Source: an uncultured bacterium (GTDB lineage: Bacteria > Bacillota > Clostridia > Lachnospirales > Lachnospiraceae). Taken from it: 39,076 nucleotides of DNA. This document shows positions 15,198 to 23,586 of this stretch, in pieces. The DNA lies in contig CANRVD010000025.1 in NCBI GenBank assembly GCA_947643145.1, positions 1 through 39,076 on the forward strand. The letters run 5' to 3'. The position numbers and the translations under genes were made by a program. Under the pieces are notes generated by a model, which saw only the letters and a program-made list of their open reading frames with translations, was not told the origin of the DNA and did no database searches. Positions within the stretch are counted from its first letter, which is position 1; every line of letters starts with the position of its first letter.

Positions 15198-15447
15198 CCC
15201 TTTTCCAAAAATAGAAATAAAGGAAGGTCAGTCAAAAAATGACACGGAAATAACCATTGATGGGAAAAAGATAAATGGAGTTTCAAAGTATGTCATAGTG
15301 CATGAAGCTGGAAAAGCACCTGTACTTCAGTTGGAATTTCCAGCATCAAATATGACTCTTGATGGGAAAATGATTCCGGAGTTGCCGGAAGTGTTTCGAA
15401 GTTTTTATACGCCAATACACCAAATGGATAATACAAAAGGCACCTGA
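15187..15447 (+). CDS. Small head-region protein of unknown function
   Basis: Protein of 86 residues from the ATG at 15187, which has GGAGG 6 bases upstream; longer in-frame starts lie within the protease gene. 'EITIDGKKINGVSKYVIVHE' and 'APVLQLEFPASNMTLDGK' read as alternating beta strands, a pattern common in small phage proteins near head genes. No function can be assigned. Its TGA (15445-15447) falls in the loop of the terminator hairpin that follows, so translation to the end of the gene and formation of the hairpin would compete. Confidence 0.65.
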   Translation: MKDNPFPKIEIKEGQSKNDTEITIDGKKINGVSKYVIVHEAGKAPVLQLEFPASNMTLDGKMIPELPEVFRSFYTPIHQMDNTKGT

Positions 15448-15461
15448 CAAGGTGTCTTTTT
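15435..15461 (+). terminator. Terminator overlapping the end of the preceding gene
   Basis: AAAAGGCACC (15435-15444) pairs with GGTGTCTTTT (15451-15460), 10 pairs with one G-U and a 6-base loop, ending in a T tract to 15461. The stop codon of the 86-residue gene lies in the loop. It sits before the scaffold and capsid genes. Confidence 0.75.
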
Positions 15462-15492
15462 GCATTATAAATATTCAGAAAGGAGATTGAAG

Positions 15493-16737
15493 ATGGCAAA
15501 CAGACTGGGAAATCTGACAATAAAAAAAGTAGATTTTGTGGATGAAGGTGCAAACCCGGATTCACATATCCGTCTTTTTAAGAGGAGGGATGGCACACAT
15601 ATCCCTGATAAGGGCGGGAAAGGGGAGCAGCAGGGTGTTTTGAAGCGGCTGGTTGCATTTATGGCAAAGGCGGCAGGCATGGGGCAGGAAGAGATTGACA
15701 GTGCACTGGATGAAATACAGAAAGGGGATTCCGTAAGCTTTAGCGAAAAAATGAATGAGGTAAATAATCAGGTGATTGCTAATGAAATATGGGATACCTG
15801 TTATGCACTGCAGACCGCTTTCTGTTCTATCCTGAATGATGAAGAACTGGACAGTGCAGGTACGGCCAGTGCGATGCAGGAAAGCCTTGCTGAATTTCAT
15901 GAAATGGTGCAGGAGGCAATTACAGGGTGGTCCGGTGGAAAGGCAGCTGGTATTGTAAAAAAGCATGGAGAATTATCGGAGATGGAGCTAAAGGTCATGA
16001 AAGCAGCAGTGGAGCGGCTGAATGAATCCATTAGAAAAGCAGGCAGAGATTCCGGTTTGGAGGAAGAACCACAGGAGCCGGAAAATAATGAAGACCCGAA
16101 AGGAGACGAAGAGGAAATGAAGATTGACAAGAGCAAGCTGACTGACGCAGAGAGGGCTTTCTTAGAGAGCATCGAGAAGCGTTATGGCACAGAGGAAGGA
16201 ACTGAGGGCGGTGAGAATGCACAAGCAGAAGCGACAGCAGCAGAGCCTACGGTAAAATCCAAGACACCGCATGAGGTTGAGGCGCCCGCAGAGCAGGATA
16301 ACAGTGGGGATGGCATCTACAAGGGGCTGCATCCGGCGGTACAGGCAGAGCTGGAGGAATTGAAGAAATTCAAGGATGCGGCCGAGGACAGAGAACTGAA
16401 CCAGATTGCTGACAAGTATGCCATTATCGGCAAGAAGAAAGAGGAACTGGTGCCAATGTTTAAGAGCCTCCGTGCGGCAGGCGGGACAGCGTTTGACGAC
16501 ATGATTGCGGTGCTTGACAATGCGGTGGATGTGGTGGAAAAATCCGGCGCGTTTACTGAGGTAGGGAAGTCAGGTCATGGTTCCGCATCCGCAGGGCAGG
16601 CGGAAGAGAAGATTAACACCATCGCCAAAGGTTACATGGAAAAAGATGCCTCTCTTGACTATGACTCAGCCGTAGCTAAGGCGTGGGAAAATAACCCTGA
16701 GCTTATGGCGGAATACGAGGAAGAGGCAGGATTTTAA
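15493..16737 (+). CDS. Scaffold / XkdF-N-like head assembly protein
   Basis: Protein of 414 residues from the ATG at 15493, with AGGAG 8 bases upstream. The N-terminus 'LGNLTIKKVDFVDEGANPDS' is a known start of phage protease-scaffold proteins. The middle is acidic and low in complexity (EEPQEPENNEDPKGDEEE), followed by a long helix (AVQAELEELKKFKDAAEDR). The C-terminus 'LDYDSAVAKAWENNPELMAE' resembles Mu gpI/scaffold proteins. No clear catalytic Ser is visible, while the XkdF gene upstream has one, so I call it a scaffold that the protease removes during maturation. An internal ATG at 16117 with AGGAGA upstream may give a shorter scaffold form. Confidence 0.75.
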   Translation: MANRLGNLTIKKVDFVDEGANPDSHIRLFKRRDGTHIPDKGGKGEQQGVLKRLVAFMAKAAGMGQEEIDSALDEIQKGDSVSFSEKMNEVNNQVIANEIWDTCYALQTAFCSILNDEELDSAGTASAMQESLAEFHEMVQEAITGWSGGKAAGIVKKHGELSEMELKVMKAAVERLNESIRKAGRDSGLEEEPQEPENNEDPKGDEEEMKIDKSKLTDAERAFLESIEKRYGTEEGTEGGENAQAEATAAEPTVKSKTPHEVEAPAEQDNSGDGIYKGLHPAVQAELEELKKFKDAAEDRELNQIADKYAIIGKKKEELVPMFKSLRAAGGTAFDDMIAVLDNAVDVVEKSGAFTEVGKSGHGSASAGQAEEKINTIAKGYMEKDASLDYDSAVAKAWENNPELMAEYEEEAGF

Positions 16738-16757
16738 GGAAAGGGGGATAAGGTGAA

Positions 16758-17195
16758 ATGGCAAAGAGAAATATTAGCGGGGTGCAGATTAACCAAAGCG
16801 TCACAATTGTAGAGCAGGCAGGAGCGGCTATTGAGGATGTGAGAAACCGCATCCTGTCTTATGACGAGAACGGAGACGTAATTTTAGCGGCAGACGGCAC
16901 AGCGGTTCCGGTAGGTATTGCAATCATTGAAGCCGGAGTGAATGATATTTCTGGAACAGAATCCGGAAAAGTGGCAGCAGGTGATGATGTTGACATCCAG
17001 ATTAAGGATATCGGCTATGTGCTTGCAGGAGCTGCTATCGCAAAAGGAGCCGAGGTCATGGCAAGTACGGGTTTGGCAATTCCTGCCACAGCCGGTAACT
17101 ATGTTGTTGGTATCGCACTTTCCGCAGCGGCTAAGGATGAATACTGCAGGGTGCAGATTGCCAGGTACCAGAAATCCACAGCAGCAACAAATTAA
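16758..17195 (+). CDS. Head decoration / DUF2190-like capsid cement protein
   Basis: Protein of 145 residues with AAGGGGG upstream. It is rich in Ala, Gly and Val, with beta-strand repeats such as 'VPVGIAIIEAGVND', 'GDDVDIQIKDIGYVLAGAAI' and 'GAEVMASTGLAIPATAGN', ending 'YCRVQIARYQ'. This pattern fits the DUF2190 family of capsid-stabilising proteins that trimerise on the shell. The place directly before the major capsid gene agrees. The assignment rests on pattern and order rather than a single motif. Confidence 0.75.
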   Translation: MAKRNISGVQINQSVTIVEQAGAAIEDVRNRILSYDENGDVILAADGTAVPVGIAIIEAGVNDISGTESGKVAAGDDVDIQIKDIGYVLAGAAIAKGAEVMASTGLAIPATAGNYVVGIALSAAAKDEYCRVQIARYQKSTAATN

Positions 17196-17209
17196 GGAGG
17201 GAAAACCAA

Positions 17210-18235
17210 ATGAAGAGAACAGCAGCAAGCATCCAGGCAGATATTGCTAAGGGTGCGTTCAGACCACATACGGCGTTATCCAATATGGCACTGGCATATT
17301 TTCAGAGTGATGCGAACAGTTTTGCAAAGACAATGTTCCCGATTTGCCCGGTAACTTTGTCATCTGACAATTACTATATTTTCGACAAAGAAGATTTGCT
17401 GAGGGATAACTGGCACAGCAAACTGGCATACGGAAAAGTTGATACGGCTGTGCTTTCCGAGCATACAGAAACATATGCCTGCCAGGTGGACCAGATGATT
17501 ATGGGTATCGATCAGATCAGACAGACAGACCTTACACGCAGAATGGGACCGAGGACAGCCGATCCGAAACAGCAGCGCACAAAGACGATGGCGGGACAGG
17601 CAAATATCCATCAGGACCGAATTTTTGCAAACAAATACTTCAGGAGCGGTGTTTGGAAGCAGGAACTTTCCGGTGTTGACAGTACCACACCAACTGACAA
17701 GCAGTTTATTAAATTCAGCAATGGCAATAGTGATCCGGTTGCTTTCATAGACCAGAAGAAAACGGATATTCACGGAGAAACGGGTAGAATGCCTAACAGA
17801 CTTGCTTTGGGTGTGAATGTGTTTAATGCACTGAAAAAGCACCCAGCGATTCTGGAAAGGGTAAAATACGGCGGTTCTACTGCTAATCCGGCATCTGTTA
17901 CATTAAATGTGCTTGCGCAGCTTTTTGAGGTTGACAGAGTAACAGTGCCGCTTTCCATCATGAACAAAGCAGAACTCGGACAGGATGCAGATATGCAGTA
18001 CATCGGCGATCCGAATGCTTTTCTGCTTGCCTATGCGACAGATACACCGTCCATCGAAGAACCTTCCGCTGGTTACATCTTTACATGGGATATGCTTGGC
18101 AACGGTAACATCTTCCCGGTATTGAATTATCTTGGTGAGAACGGCACCCACTCTGAGTTTATTGAGGGGTTGATGGCTATGGATATGAAGAAAACGGCCG
18201 ACGACCTTGCAATGTTCTTCAAGGACGCAGTGTAA
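17210..18235 (+). CDS. Major capsid protein
   Basis: Protein of 341 residues with AAGGAGGG upstream. 'ALAYFQSDANSFAKTMFPIC', 'VTLSSDNYYIFDKEDLLRDN', 'LGVNVFNALKKHPAILERVK', 'TLNVLAQLFEVDRVTVPLSI' and 'YIFTWDMLGNGN' match major capsid proteins of PBSX-like and other Clostridia phages with the HK97 fold. Length and position after scaffold and decoration genes are as expected. The conserved Ala/Asn-Pro-rich loop before 'SIMNKAEL' is typical of the P-domain. No sign of truncation. Confidence 0.9.
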   Translation: MKRTAASIQADIAKGAFRPHTALSNMALAYFQSDANSFAKTMFPICPVTLSSDNYYIFDKEDLLRDNWHSKLAYGKVDTAVLSEHTETYACQVDQMIMGIDQIRQTDLTRRMGPRTADPKQQRTKTMAGQANIHQDRIFANKYFRSGVWKQELSGVDSTTPTDKQFIKFSNGNSDPVAFIDQKKTDIHGETGRMPNRLALGVNVFNALKKHPAILERVKYGGSTANPASVTLNVLAQLFEVDRVTVPLSIMNKAELGQDADMQYIGDPNAFLLAYATDTPSIEEPSAGYIFTWDMLGNGNIFPVLNYLGENGTHSEFIEGLMAMDMKKTADDLAMFFKDAV

Positions 18236-18247
18236 GGAGGGGTTGAC

Positions 18248-18874
18248 ATGAAGCTGATAGCAAAAAAGCCTTGCAGCTTTGGTGGCATGCAGTTCTATAT
18301 CGGTGATGAAATTCCGGCAGACCTTGTGGCAGATGTCAGCATGCAGGAAAAGATGGGAATCATTACCATTGCGAATGATACGGAAGGGGGATCGGGCAGA
18401 GAGTCCGAAACCTTTTACACGGTGGAGCAGGTAGAAAAGATGGTTGCAGAGGCGGTTGACGAGGCAGTAAACAATACGGTTATGGAAATGGAGCAGAAGC
18501 AGAAAGAATTACAACAGGTGACTGCAGAACTTAAGGAAATGGAACCTGACTTATACCAGGGCATTGTTCGGATTTCTGTAAAATCTGCATCCAACGGAGG
18601 GAATGAACAGATCATGGCGGTTCTTGCAAACCCGGATGAAATAGAACAGGTTTTTTCCATTATGCAGATGAATGCCGAGGAAGGTGCAAAGGCAATAGCA
18701 GAAATCCAGTCGGAGAATGTTCTGATTCTACTCCATGCCGCAGACAGCCGTAAAACAATCAAAGATGCAGCAAAAAAGCAGGCAGATAAAGTACTCCAGA
18801 CAGAAGGGGGTTCAAGCGAATCCGGCGGAGATAATGAACCGGCAGGCAGCCATGCGGAGGGAGTTGATACCTGA
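18248..18874 (+). CDS. Head-region protein of unknown function
   Basis: Protein of 208 residues with GGAGGGG upstream. The N-terminal 45 residues (LIAKKPCSFGGMQFYIGDEI) resemble the short N-terminal domain found on some phage head proteins that follow the capsid gene. Residues 55-95 form a coiled coil (EQVEKMVAEAVDEAVNNTV, EMEQKQKELQQVTAELKEME). The C-terminal part is mixed helical and ends in a Gly/Ser-rich tail. I can give no function. The stop TGA shares one base with the next ATG, so translation is coupled to the connector gene. Confidence 0.6.
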   Translation: MKLIAKKPCSFGGMQFYIGDEIPADLVADVSMQEKMGIITIANDTEGGSGRESETFYTVEQVEKMVAEAVDEAVNNTVMEMEQKQKELQQVTAELKEMEPDLYQGIVRISVKSASNGGNEQIMAVLANPDEIEQVFSIMQMNAEEGAKAIAEIQSENVLILLHAADSRKTIKDAAKKQADKVLQTEGGSSESGGDNEPAGSHAEGVDT

Positions 18875-19284
18875 TGGCAGACCGTACTTATACATACGAC
18901 ACGGCAAAGTTAAAGGATTTTGGCAAGGACCGTATGAGGTTTGAACTGGGAGACACCATGGTAGATGGTGGTTCTGATACAACAGCATTGACGGATGAAG
19001 AGATACAGGCAGCATTGGACACATACCCAAAGGCATGGAAGCGGGCAAAGCTCATGTTATTGGAGAGTCTGTATCGGCGTTTTGCATATGAGGTTGATAC
19101 GAAAACCGGGCCATTAACCTTATCGCTGCAGGAAAGAGCAAAGACGTGGAGGGATGATTATATGGCCCTGAAAAAGGAAGTATCAGCGGAGTCCTGTTCG
19201 GTACCCGGATTTGGAAACGGAGCACATATCAAGCCACCATATTTTTATACGGGTATGCACAGGAATGAAAGGACAAATTCATGA
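18874..19284 (+). CDS. Head-tail connector protein
   Basis: Protein of 136 residues starting in the overlap TGATG. It contains 'ALTDEEIQAALDTYPKAWKR' and 'AKLMLLESLYRRFAYEV', an all-helical pattern like the connector adaptors that bind below the portal, such as the gp6/gp15-type. A C-terminal extension ends in 'PPYFYTGMHRNERTNS'. Its stop overlaps the next start by 4 bp. The order connector, stopper, gp10-like protein, tail terminator supports the call. Confidence 0.7.
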   Translation: MADRTYTYDTAKLKDFGKDRMRFELGDTMVDGGSDTTALTDEEIQAALDTYPKAWKRAKLMLLESLYRRFAYEVDTKTGPLTLSLQERAKTWRDDYMALKKEVSAESCSVPGFGNGAHIKPPYFYTGMHRNERTNS

Positions 19285-19637
19285 TTAATGCGAGAATGAT
19301 GTATTTCAGACCCGGAAATCTTTTGAAAGAATTCATTATTGAAACGAATACCCCGACCGTTACATCCACGGGAAGAGTGGCCAATGATTATGTGGGGGAT
19401 GGCATGAACACATTAAAAGGATGCCTGGCGGATGCATCTGCTGATGACAAGGCAAATCATAGTACCACAGACCATATGGTTACCCATACTATTGTACAGA
19501 GTGGTTATCCAAAAGCAAAACGCGCTGACCGGCTAATACTTGGTGAGCGCGTTTTTTATATTGTGGATATTGATGATGCAGGTTCGTTTGGGATAGTGAC
19601 GCTGTATTATGCAGAGGAAAGGACGGATGTAAAATGA
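19281..19637 (+). CDS. Head closure / stopper protein
   Basis: Protein of 118 residues that overlaps both neighbours by 4 bp. The pattern 'TVTSTGRVANDYVGDGMNTL', then 'HMVTHTIVQSGYPKAKRADR' and 'GERVFYIVDIDDAGSFGIVT', is the beta-rich fold of head-closure proteins (the SPP1 gp16 type). These form the ring that seals the head after packaging and receives the tail. Motifs are weak, but gene order is clear. Confidence 0.7.
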   Translation: MINARMMYFRPGNLLKEFIIETNTPTVTSTGRVANDYVGDGMNTLKGCLADASADDKANHSTTDHMVTHTIVQSGYPKAKRADRLILGERVFYIVDIDDAGSFGIVTLYYAEERTDVK

Positions 19638-20155
19638 TTAACCTACGGGTTCAGACAGATGCCAGAGGCAGTCCAGGCGCTGTAGTTAGGATGAAGGTAA
19701 AGAATATCACGAAGGATATTAACCGGCAGGCCGCTTCAAGGGGAGCCAGGGCAGTAAATGCTATACGGAATGCTGAACTGGAAGTATTGAGCGGGCAACG
19801 AAGTGGCAAAGTCTATAAAAAACCGGGGACACATGGAGCTGCAAATAAAGTGACCCGTGGGCTACGTGCAGAATATGGACATAAGCTAAGGGGTGGACAG
19901 CTGTACAGGGCATCTGCCCCGGGAGAAGCTCCTGCCAGGCGGACAGGAAATCTGCGTTTGCACTGGAGTGGTGATGTCAGATGTGACAATAGTTCCGGCG
20001 GTGGAATAAAAGTTTCAGCAGCACTGGAAAGCCAGGAAAAATATGCTGCGCATCTTGAGAATGGAGAGGGAATGGAGCCAAGGCCTTTTGTGGATAAAAT
20101 CAAGGAAAAAGCAGCACCGGAAATTAGAAAAATTTACAACGAACCGTACTCATAA
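19634..20155 (+). CDS. HK97 gp10-like tail completion protein
   Basis: Protein of 173 residues. The motif 'APARRTGNLRLHWSGDV' in the middle, 'EKYAAHLENGE' and then 'PRPFVDKIKEKA' near the C-terminus are the signature of HK97 gp10-type proteins, which act at the head-tail junction. A basic N-terminal helix precedes (RQAASRGARAVNAIRNAELE). It overlaps the upstream gene by 4 bp and is followed 15 bp later by the next. Confidence 0.82.
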   Translation: MINLRVQTDARGSPGAVVRMKVKNITKDINRQAASRGARAVNAIRNAELEVLSGQRSGKVYKKPGTHGAANKVTRGLRAEYGHKLRGGQLYRASAPGEAPARRTGNLRLHWSGDVRCDNSSGGGIKVSAALESQEKYAAHLENGEGMEPRPFVDKIKEKAAPEIRKIYNEPYS

Positions 20156-20170
20156 GGAGGTGGAAAACAG

Positions 20171-20479
20171 ATGGCACTGGTAATTGAAAAGCCCGTTGCG
20201 GCTTATGACCTTACACAGATTAAAGCAGGGTATCTGTTCTATGGCAAGCACAGAACATGGAATGAAGGGAAATCCGGAATTGTTACGTCAGTGACAGAAA
20301 AGCAGATGACAGTACAGTATTATCCGGGAATTGCAAATGTAACAAACCATTTTGTGATTCCTGCTGAGGAAATCATTGCAGGTGAATGGGAAGTGCGTTG
20401 GTCTGCAGATATGTCTGAGATATCCGAACTAAAATCGGATTCACAGGAAGAAAAAGAGGTTAAAGATGAATCTGTCTGA
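20171..20479 (+). CDS. Small head-tail region protein of unknown function
   Basis: Protein of 102 residues with AAGGAGG upstream. Residues 10-80 are beta-rich (GYLFYGKHRTWNEGKSGIVT, QMTVQYYPGIANVTNHFVIP, then EEIIAGEWEVRWSAD) and the last 20 are very acidic. It overlaps the tail-terminator gene by 14 bp. Small beta proteins at this position are common in Clostridia myophages, but I do not know a function. Confidence 0.62.
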   Translation: MALVIEKPVAAYDLTQIKAGYLFYGKHRTWNEGKSGIVTSVTEKQMTVQYYPGIANVTNHFVIPAEEIIAGEWEVRWSADMSEISELKSDSQEEKEVKDESV

Positions 20480-21341
20480 GCTGATTTATAAGAGGTTTTC
20501 GGAATCGGAAGGTTTAACGAAATATCTGGCCGTTTTTTCTGGCAGTCCGGCAATCTTTAACCCGGAGCCGCCGGGGGATGACCATGAGGGATGGAACGGG
20601 AAAATCCACTATCCCATGATTGTCTATAATTTTGACCTGCAGGCAAATGAGGAGAGAAACAGTGTGGGGACCTTAATAGTCTCCCTTTTCTGCCAAAACA
20701 CAGCCAGTGTGATGCCTGAAAAGATTGAATTGGAAGTAAGGGAGTGCCTGCGTGATGTTCTGTTAAAACCGGATGGAGAGTCTCTGTATGCATTTACATG
20801 GGCAAGGACAGATGCTTTTTCAATGCCGGAGAAAAAAAAGGATATTCTGATTGGGTGTGATATTTGTTTTGACATACTGGAGTATACGAATCAGGAAACA
20901 ACGGACCCTGACCCTGTACTGGCTGTGTGCCGGTATGTCAAAGAACTTCATCCGGAGTGTATCGTTATCGGTACTGACCGGATGGAGAGAATTACAGAAG
21001 CATCAAAGGATGTTCCAGTTATTTATTGCAGGCTGGTATCAATTGATAAGGCAGAAGAAACAAATACGGTTGCATGGATGGATGGGAGAGTGGCCATCCA
21101 TATTTTATGCCCGGATAGTGGAAAACGGATGAAAATGGCCGCTGCTGTCACTAACAAGATGTCACTTGACGGTGAAATTATCATGCTTGATAAATCGCCA
21201 ATGTTTATCCGGCGGTTACAGGTAAATTACAAATCAGATTACCTTAAAGATGGACAGATTTTTATAACAGGCCATTACGGGCTGCTCCGGTACAAGCGGA
21301 AAGGACATACCATGAGCCAGGTGAAATATTCAGATTATTAA
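20466..21341 (+). CDS. Tail terminator-like protein with two tandem domains
   Basis: Protein of 291 residues, about twice the size of usual tail terminators. Residues 1-140 (LSELIYKRFSESEGLTKYL, YPMIVYNFD, SVGTLIVSLFCQN, KIELEVRECLRDVLLK, then ILIGCDICFDILEY) follow the strand-helix plan of DUF3168/gpU-like tail terminators. Residues 155-280 repeat that plan (VPVIYCRLV, DGRVAIHILCPDS, RMKMAAAVTNKMSLDGEI, then GQIFITGHYGLLRYK). It probably caps the sheath/tube and joins it to the head. The fusion reading is mine. It overlaps the previous gene by 14 bp. Confidence 0.65.
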   Translation: MNLSELIYKRFSESEGLTKYLAVFSGSPAIFNPEPPGDDHEGWNGKIHYPMIVYNFDLQANEERNSVGTLIVSLFCQNTASVMPEKIELEVRECLRDVLLKPDGESLYAFTWARTDAFSMPEKKKDILIGCDICFDILEYTNQETTDPDPVLAVCRYVKELHPECIVIGTDRMERITEASKDVPVIYCRLVSIDKAEETNTVAWMDGRVAIHILCPDSGKRMKMAAAVTNKMSLDGEIIMLDKSPMFIRRLQVNYKSDYLKDGQIFITGHYGLLRYKRKGHTMSQVKYSDY

Positions 21342-21360
21342 GTTAAAGGAGGGATGGGCA

Positions 21361-21630
21361 GTGTCTAAAACAGCTGCAGAAACTGACAAACAGGAAGTGA
21401 AAACGAATCCGGCCGGTTTGAAAACAGCCGGTACTACGGATGGCAGGGCAAAAGGAAAGCAGGCAGAGTCGGAATATACGGCCGGAGAGCTTGCAGCGGA
21501 TGCGGAAATGCTTTTTGCAACACGTCCTGAGTGTGTACTTGCGGCACTCAGGGAAAAAGAAATTACAAAATGCACAAAAGAAAGGGCAGAAAAGATTGTC
21601 AGGGCATTCATGAAAAGGGAGGTTAAGTGA
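21361..21630 (+). CDS. Small protein before the sheath gene
   Basis: Protein of 89 residues from a GTG with GGAGG about 10 bases upstream. The first 40 residues are Ala/Thr/Lys-rich and look disordered; residues 42-89 form two or three helices (AGELAADAEMLFATRPECVL, KERAEKIVRAFMKREVK). Position between tail terminator and sheath recalls the short xkdJ-type gene of PBSX, but the sequence is too simple to confirm. Its TGA overlaps the sheath start by one base. Confidence 0.6.
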   Translation: MSKTAAETDKQEVKTNPAGLKTAGTTDGRAKGKQAESEYTAGELAADAEMLFATRPECVLAALREKEITKCTKERAEKIVRAFMKREVK

Positions 21631-23036
21631 TGGCAGGGACATTTATTATTGGAGAGCAGAAAGTCCGGCCGGGGTCCTATTTTAATATCGGTACCAAGGA
21701 CGGCAGTTCTGTAGAAGTGGTTAATGGCGTGACTGCAGTTATCTTTCGTTCGGATTTTGGACCGCTTGGCGAAGCGGTTGAGTTTGGCAAAGATGAAGGT
21801 TATGAAGATATATTTGGCACCGGCGGTACAACTGATGCCATAAAAGAGGCGCTGAATGGCGGGGCAAAGACCATTATTGCCTGCCGGCTTGGAAGTGATG
21901 GTATGCCTTCCTCAGTTGTACTGAATGCCGTTGGGAATGAGGCGGCAGTTACCATTCAGACGAAGTATCCGGGAACAAAGGCATTCAGTGTGACGGTTCG
22001 TGAAAAAATTACAGATGCATCGGCCAAGGAATGCATTATTTATTCTGGTAAAAGGGAATTTGAAAAAGTTACATTTACAGCCGGAAATGGCGAGGCAGGA
22101 GCGTTAGCTGAAGCCCTGGCAGCTACCGGCTGTTTTATTGCAACGGTTCAGGCCGGGATGGAAGACGCGGTATTGTTAAATGTTTCACAGAGTGCATTTT
22201 CCGGCGGAACTGACCCGGCTGTCACGACCGAGTCCTATTCAGATGCATTTGAGGTAGTGGAACCTTATGTATTTAATACAATCTGTGTTGATACGGAAGA
22301 ACCGGCCATTCATCTGCTTTTGCAGGGATTTCTTAACAGGATTTTTGAGAATGGCTCTTTGGCGCAGGCAGTCATTGCCGAAAAGGATTCCCTTGATATA
22401 AAAATACGGGAAAACCGGGCAGTGTCCTATAATGACGAAAAGATGAATTATGTACTCAATCCAAGGCTTGATGTGCAGGGAACGGTAATGGATGGTTACC
22501 AGACTGCTGCAAGAATTGCCGGAATGATTGGTGCTGTGGCTTCCAACCAGTCACTGACCCATACTGTGTTGAAGAACTGCACCAATGTACTGGAGCGTCT
22601 GACGCCTTCACAGATGACAAAGGCGGAAACAATGGGCTGCATTGTACTGTCCATGAATCCTGATAAACAGGTATGGATTGATAATGCAATCAATACCCTC
22701 ATTACCCCGGCAGAGAACCAGGACAAAGGATGGAAGAAAATCCGCCGTGTAAAGACCAGGTTTGAAATGCTCCGCCGCTGCAATCAGACAACCGATAATC
22801 TCGTTGGAAAGGTGGATAACGATTCCAATGGAAGGAAGACAATTATCAGCAACCTGAATGCAGTGGGTTCAGACATGATAAGCGAGGGGAAACTGAAATA
22901 CTTTAATGCGGCAGAAAGTTATATGTTTGAATCCGATGGGGATTCCTGCTGGTTTCAGATTGATGTTGTGGATAAAGATTCGGCTGAACACATTTATGCA
23001 ATGTATAAATTCCAGTTCAGCACAAATTTAGATTAG
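21630..23036 (+). CDS. xkdK: Tail sheath protein
   Basis: Protein of 468 residues from the ATG at 21630, with GGAGG 6 bases upstream; the preceding GTG at 21627 is an alternative. 'GTFIIGEQKVRPGSYFNI', 'VAVIF'-like strand 'GVTAVIFRSDFGPLG', 'GGAKTIIACRLGS', a variable middle and the C-terminal 'WFQIDVVDKDSAEHIYAMYK' are characteristic of XkdK-type contractile sheath proteins. The sheath wraps the tube and contracts on infection. Length is normal. It shows that the particle is a myovirus rather than a siphovirus. Confidence 0.93.
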   Translation: MAGTFIIGEQKVRPGSYFNIGTKDGSSVEVVNGVTAVIFRSDFGPLGEAVEFGKDEGYEDIFGTGGTTDAIKEALNGGAKTIIACRLGSDGMPSSVVLNAVGNEAAVTIQTKYPGTKAFSVTVREKITDASAKECIIYSGKREFEKVTFTAGNGEAGALAEALAATGCFIATVQAGMEDAVLLNVSQSAFSGGTDPAVTTESYSDAFEVVEPYVFNTICVDTEEPAIHLLLQGFLNRIFENGSLAQAVIAEKDSLDIKIRENRAVSYNDEKMNYVLNPRLDVQGTVMDGYQTAARIAGMIGAVASNQSLTHTVLKNCTNVLERLTPSQMTKAETMGCIVLSMNPDKQVWIDNAINTLITPAENQDKGWKKIRRVKTRFEMLRRCNQTTDNLVGKVDNDSNGRKTIISNLNAVGSDMISEGKLKYFNAAESYMFESDGDSCWFQIDVVDKDSAEHIYAMYKFQFSTNLD

Positions 23037-23049
23037 GAGGTGGCAGCGT

Positions 23050-23514
23050 ATGGTTAACACACAGGCAGCCGGTGACGCGAGACACGCAAGAACCGGAAAA
23101 GACGGCGCGATTTATAATGCGGCCGGTATTCTTATTGCAACAGTGGAATCTTTTACTTCAAATGTATCATGGAATAATTCAAAGTATTCTGTGCTTGGTG
23201 ATGCGCAGGAACATGAAACGGCGAATACATTTGCCGTTAACCTTACCATGTCACAGGTTGTTGTAGAAGATGATGCATTTATTGTGGAACTGGTGGAAGC
23301 GATGGAAACACAGATTATGCCAAGCTGGAACTTCCAGGGTTCATTACAGGGAAGAAACGGTTCGGAGGAACGTTTATCCTATTACGAGTGTGTACCATCA
23401 GGGCAGGTGGATTTACAGAATATTGCAGTTGGTGATGTAATTAAGAGAAACTGGAATTTCTTTGTGAACCGCCCGCCGAAACTGTCAAGCCTGCTGTCCG
23501 TAGACAGAGGCTAG
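23050..23514 (+). CDS. xkdM: Tail tube protein
   Basis: Protein of 154 residues with GGAGGTGG upstream. 'ARTGKDGAIYNAAGILIATV', 'VSWNNSKYSVLGDAQEHETA', 'VELVEAMETQIMPSWNFQGS' and 'YYECVPSGQVDLQNIAVGDV' match XkdM, the inner tube of PBSX-type tails. The tube and sheath genes are separated by only 13 bp. A terminator hairpin follows, so the tube is the last gene of a highly expressed block. Confidence 0.92.
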   Translation: MVNTQAAGDARHARTGKDGAIYNAAGILIATVESFTSNVSWNNSKYSVLGDAQEHETANTFAVNLTMSQVVVEDDAFIVELVEAMETQIMPSWNFQGSLQGRNGSEERLSYYECVPSGQVDLQNIAVGDVIKRNWNFFVNRPPKLSSLLSVDRG

Positions 23515-23535
23515 AGGTCATAATGCAGAATAATT

Positions 23536-23569
23536 AAAAAAGGAAAGTGATGAATGCTTTCCTTTTTTT
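23536..23569 (+). terminator. Strong terminator between tube and chaperone genes
   Basis: AAAAAAGGAAAG (23536-23547) pairs perfectly with CTTTCCTTTTTT (23557-23568) over a 9-base loop, ending in a T tract to 23569. It would lower transcription of tape measure and baseplate genes relative to sheath and tube. Confidence 0.85.
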
Positions 23570-23586
23570 AGATTGGAGGAAAGAAA

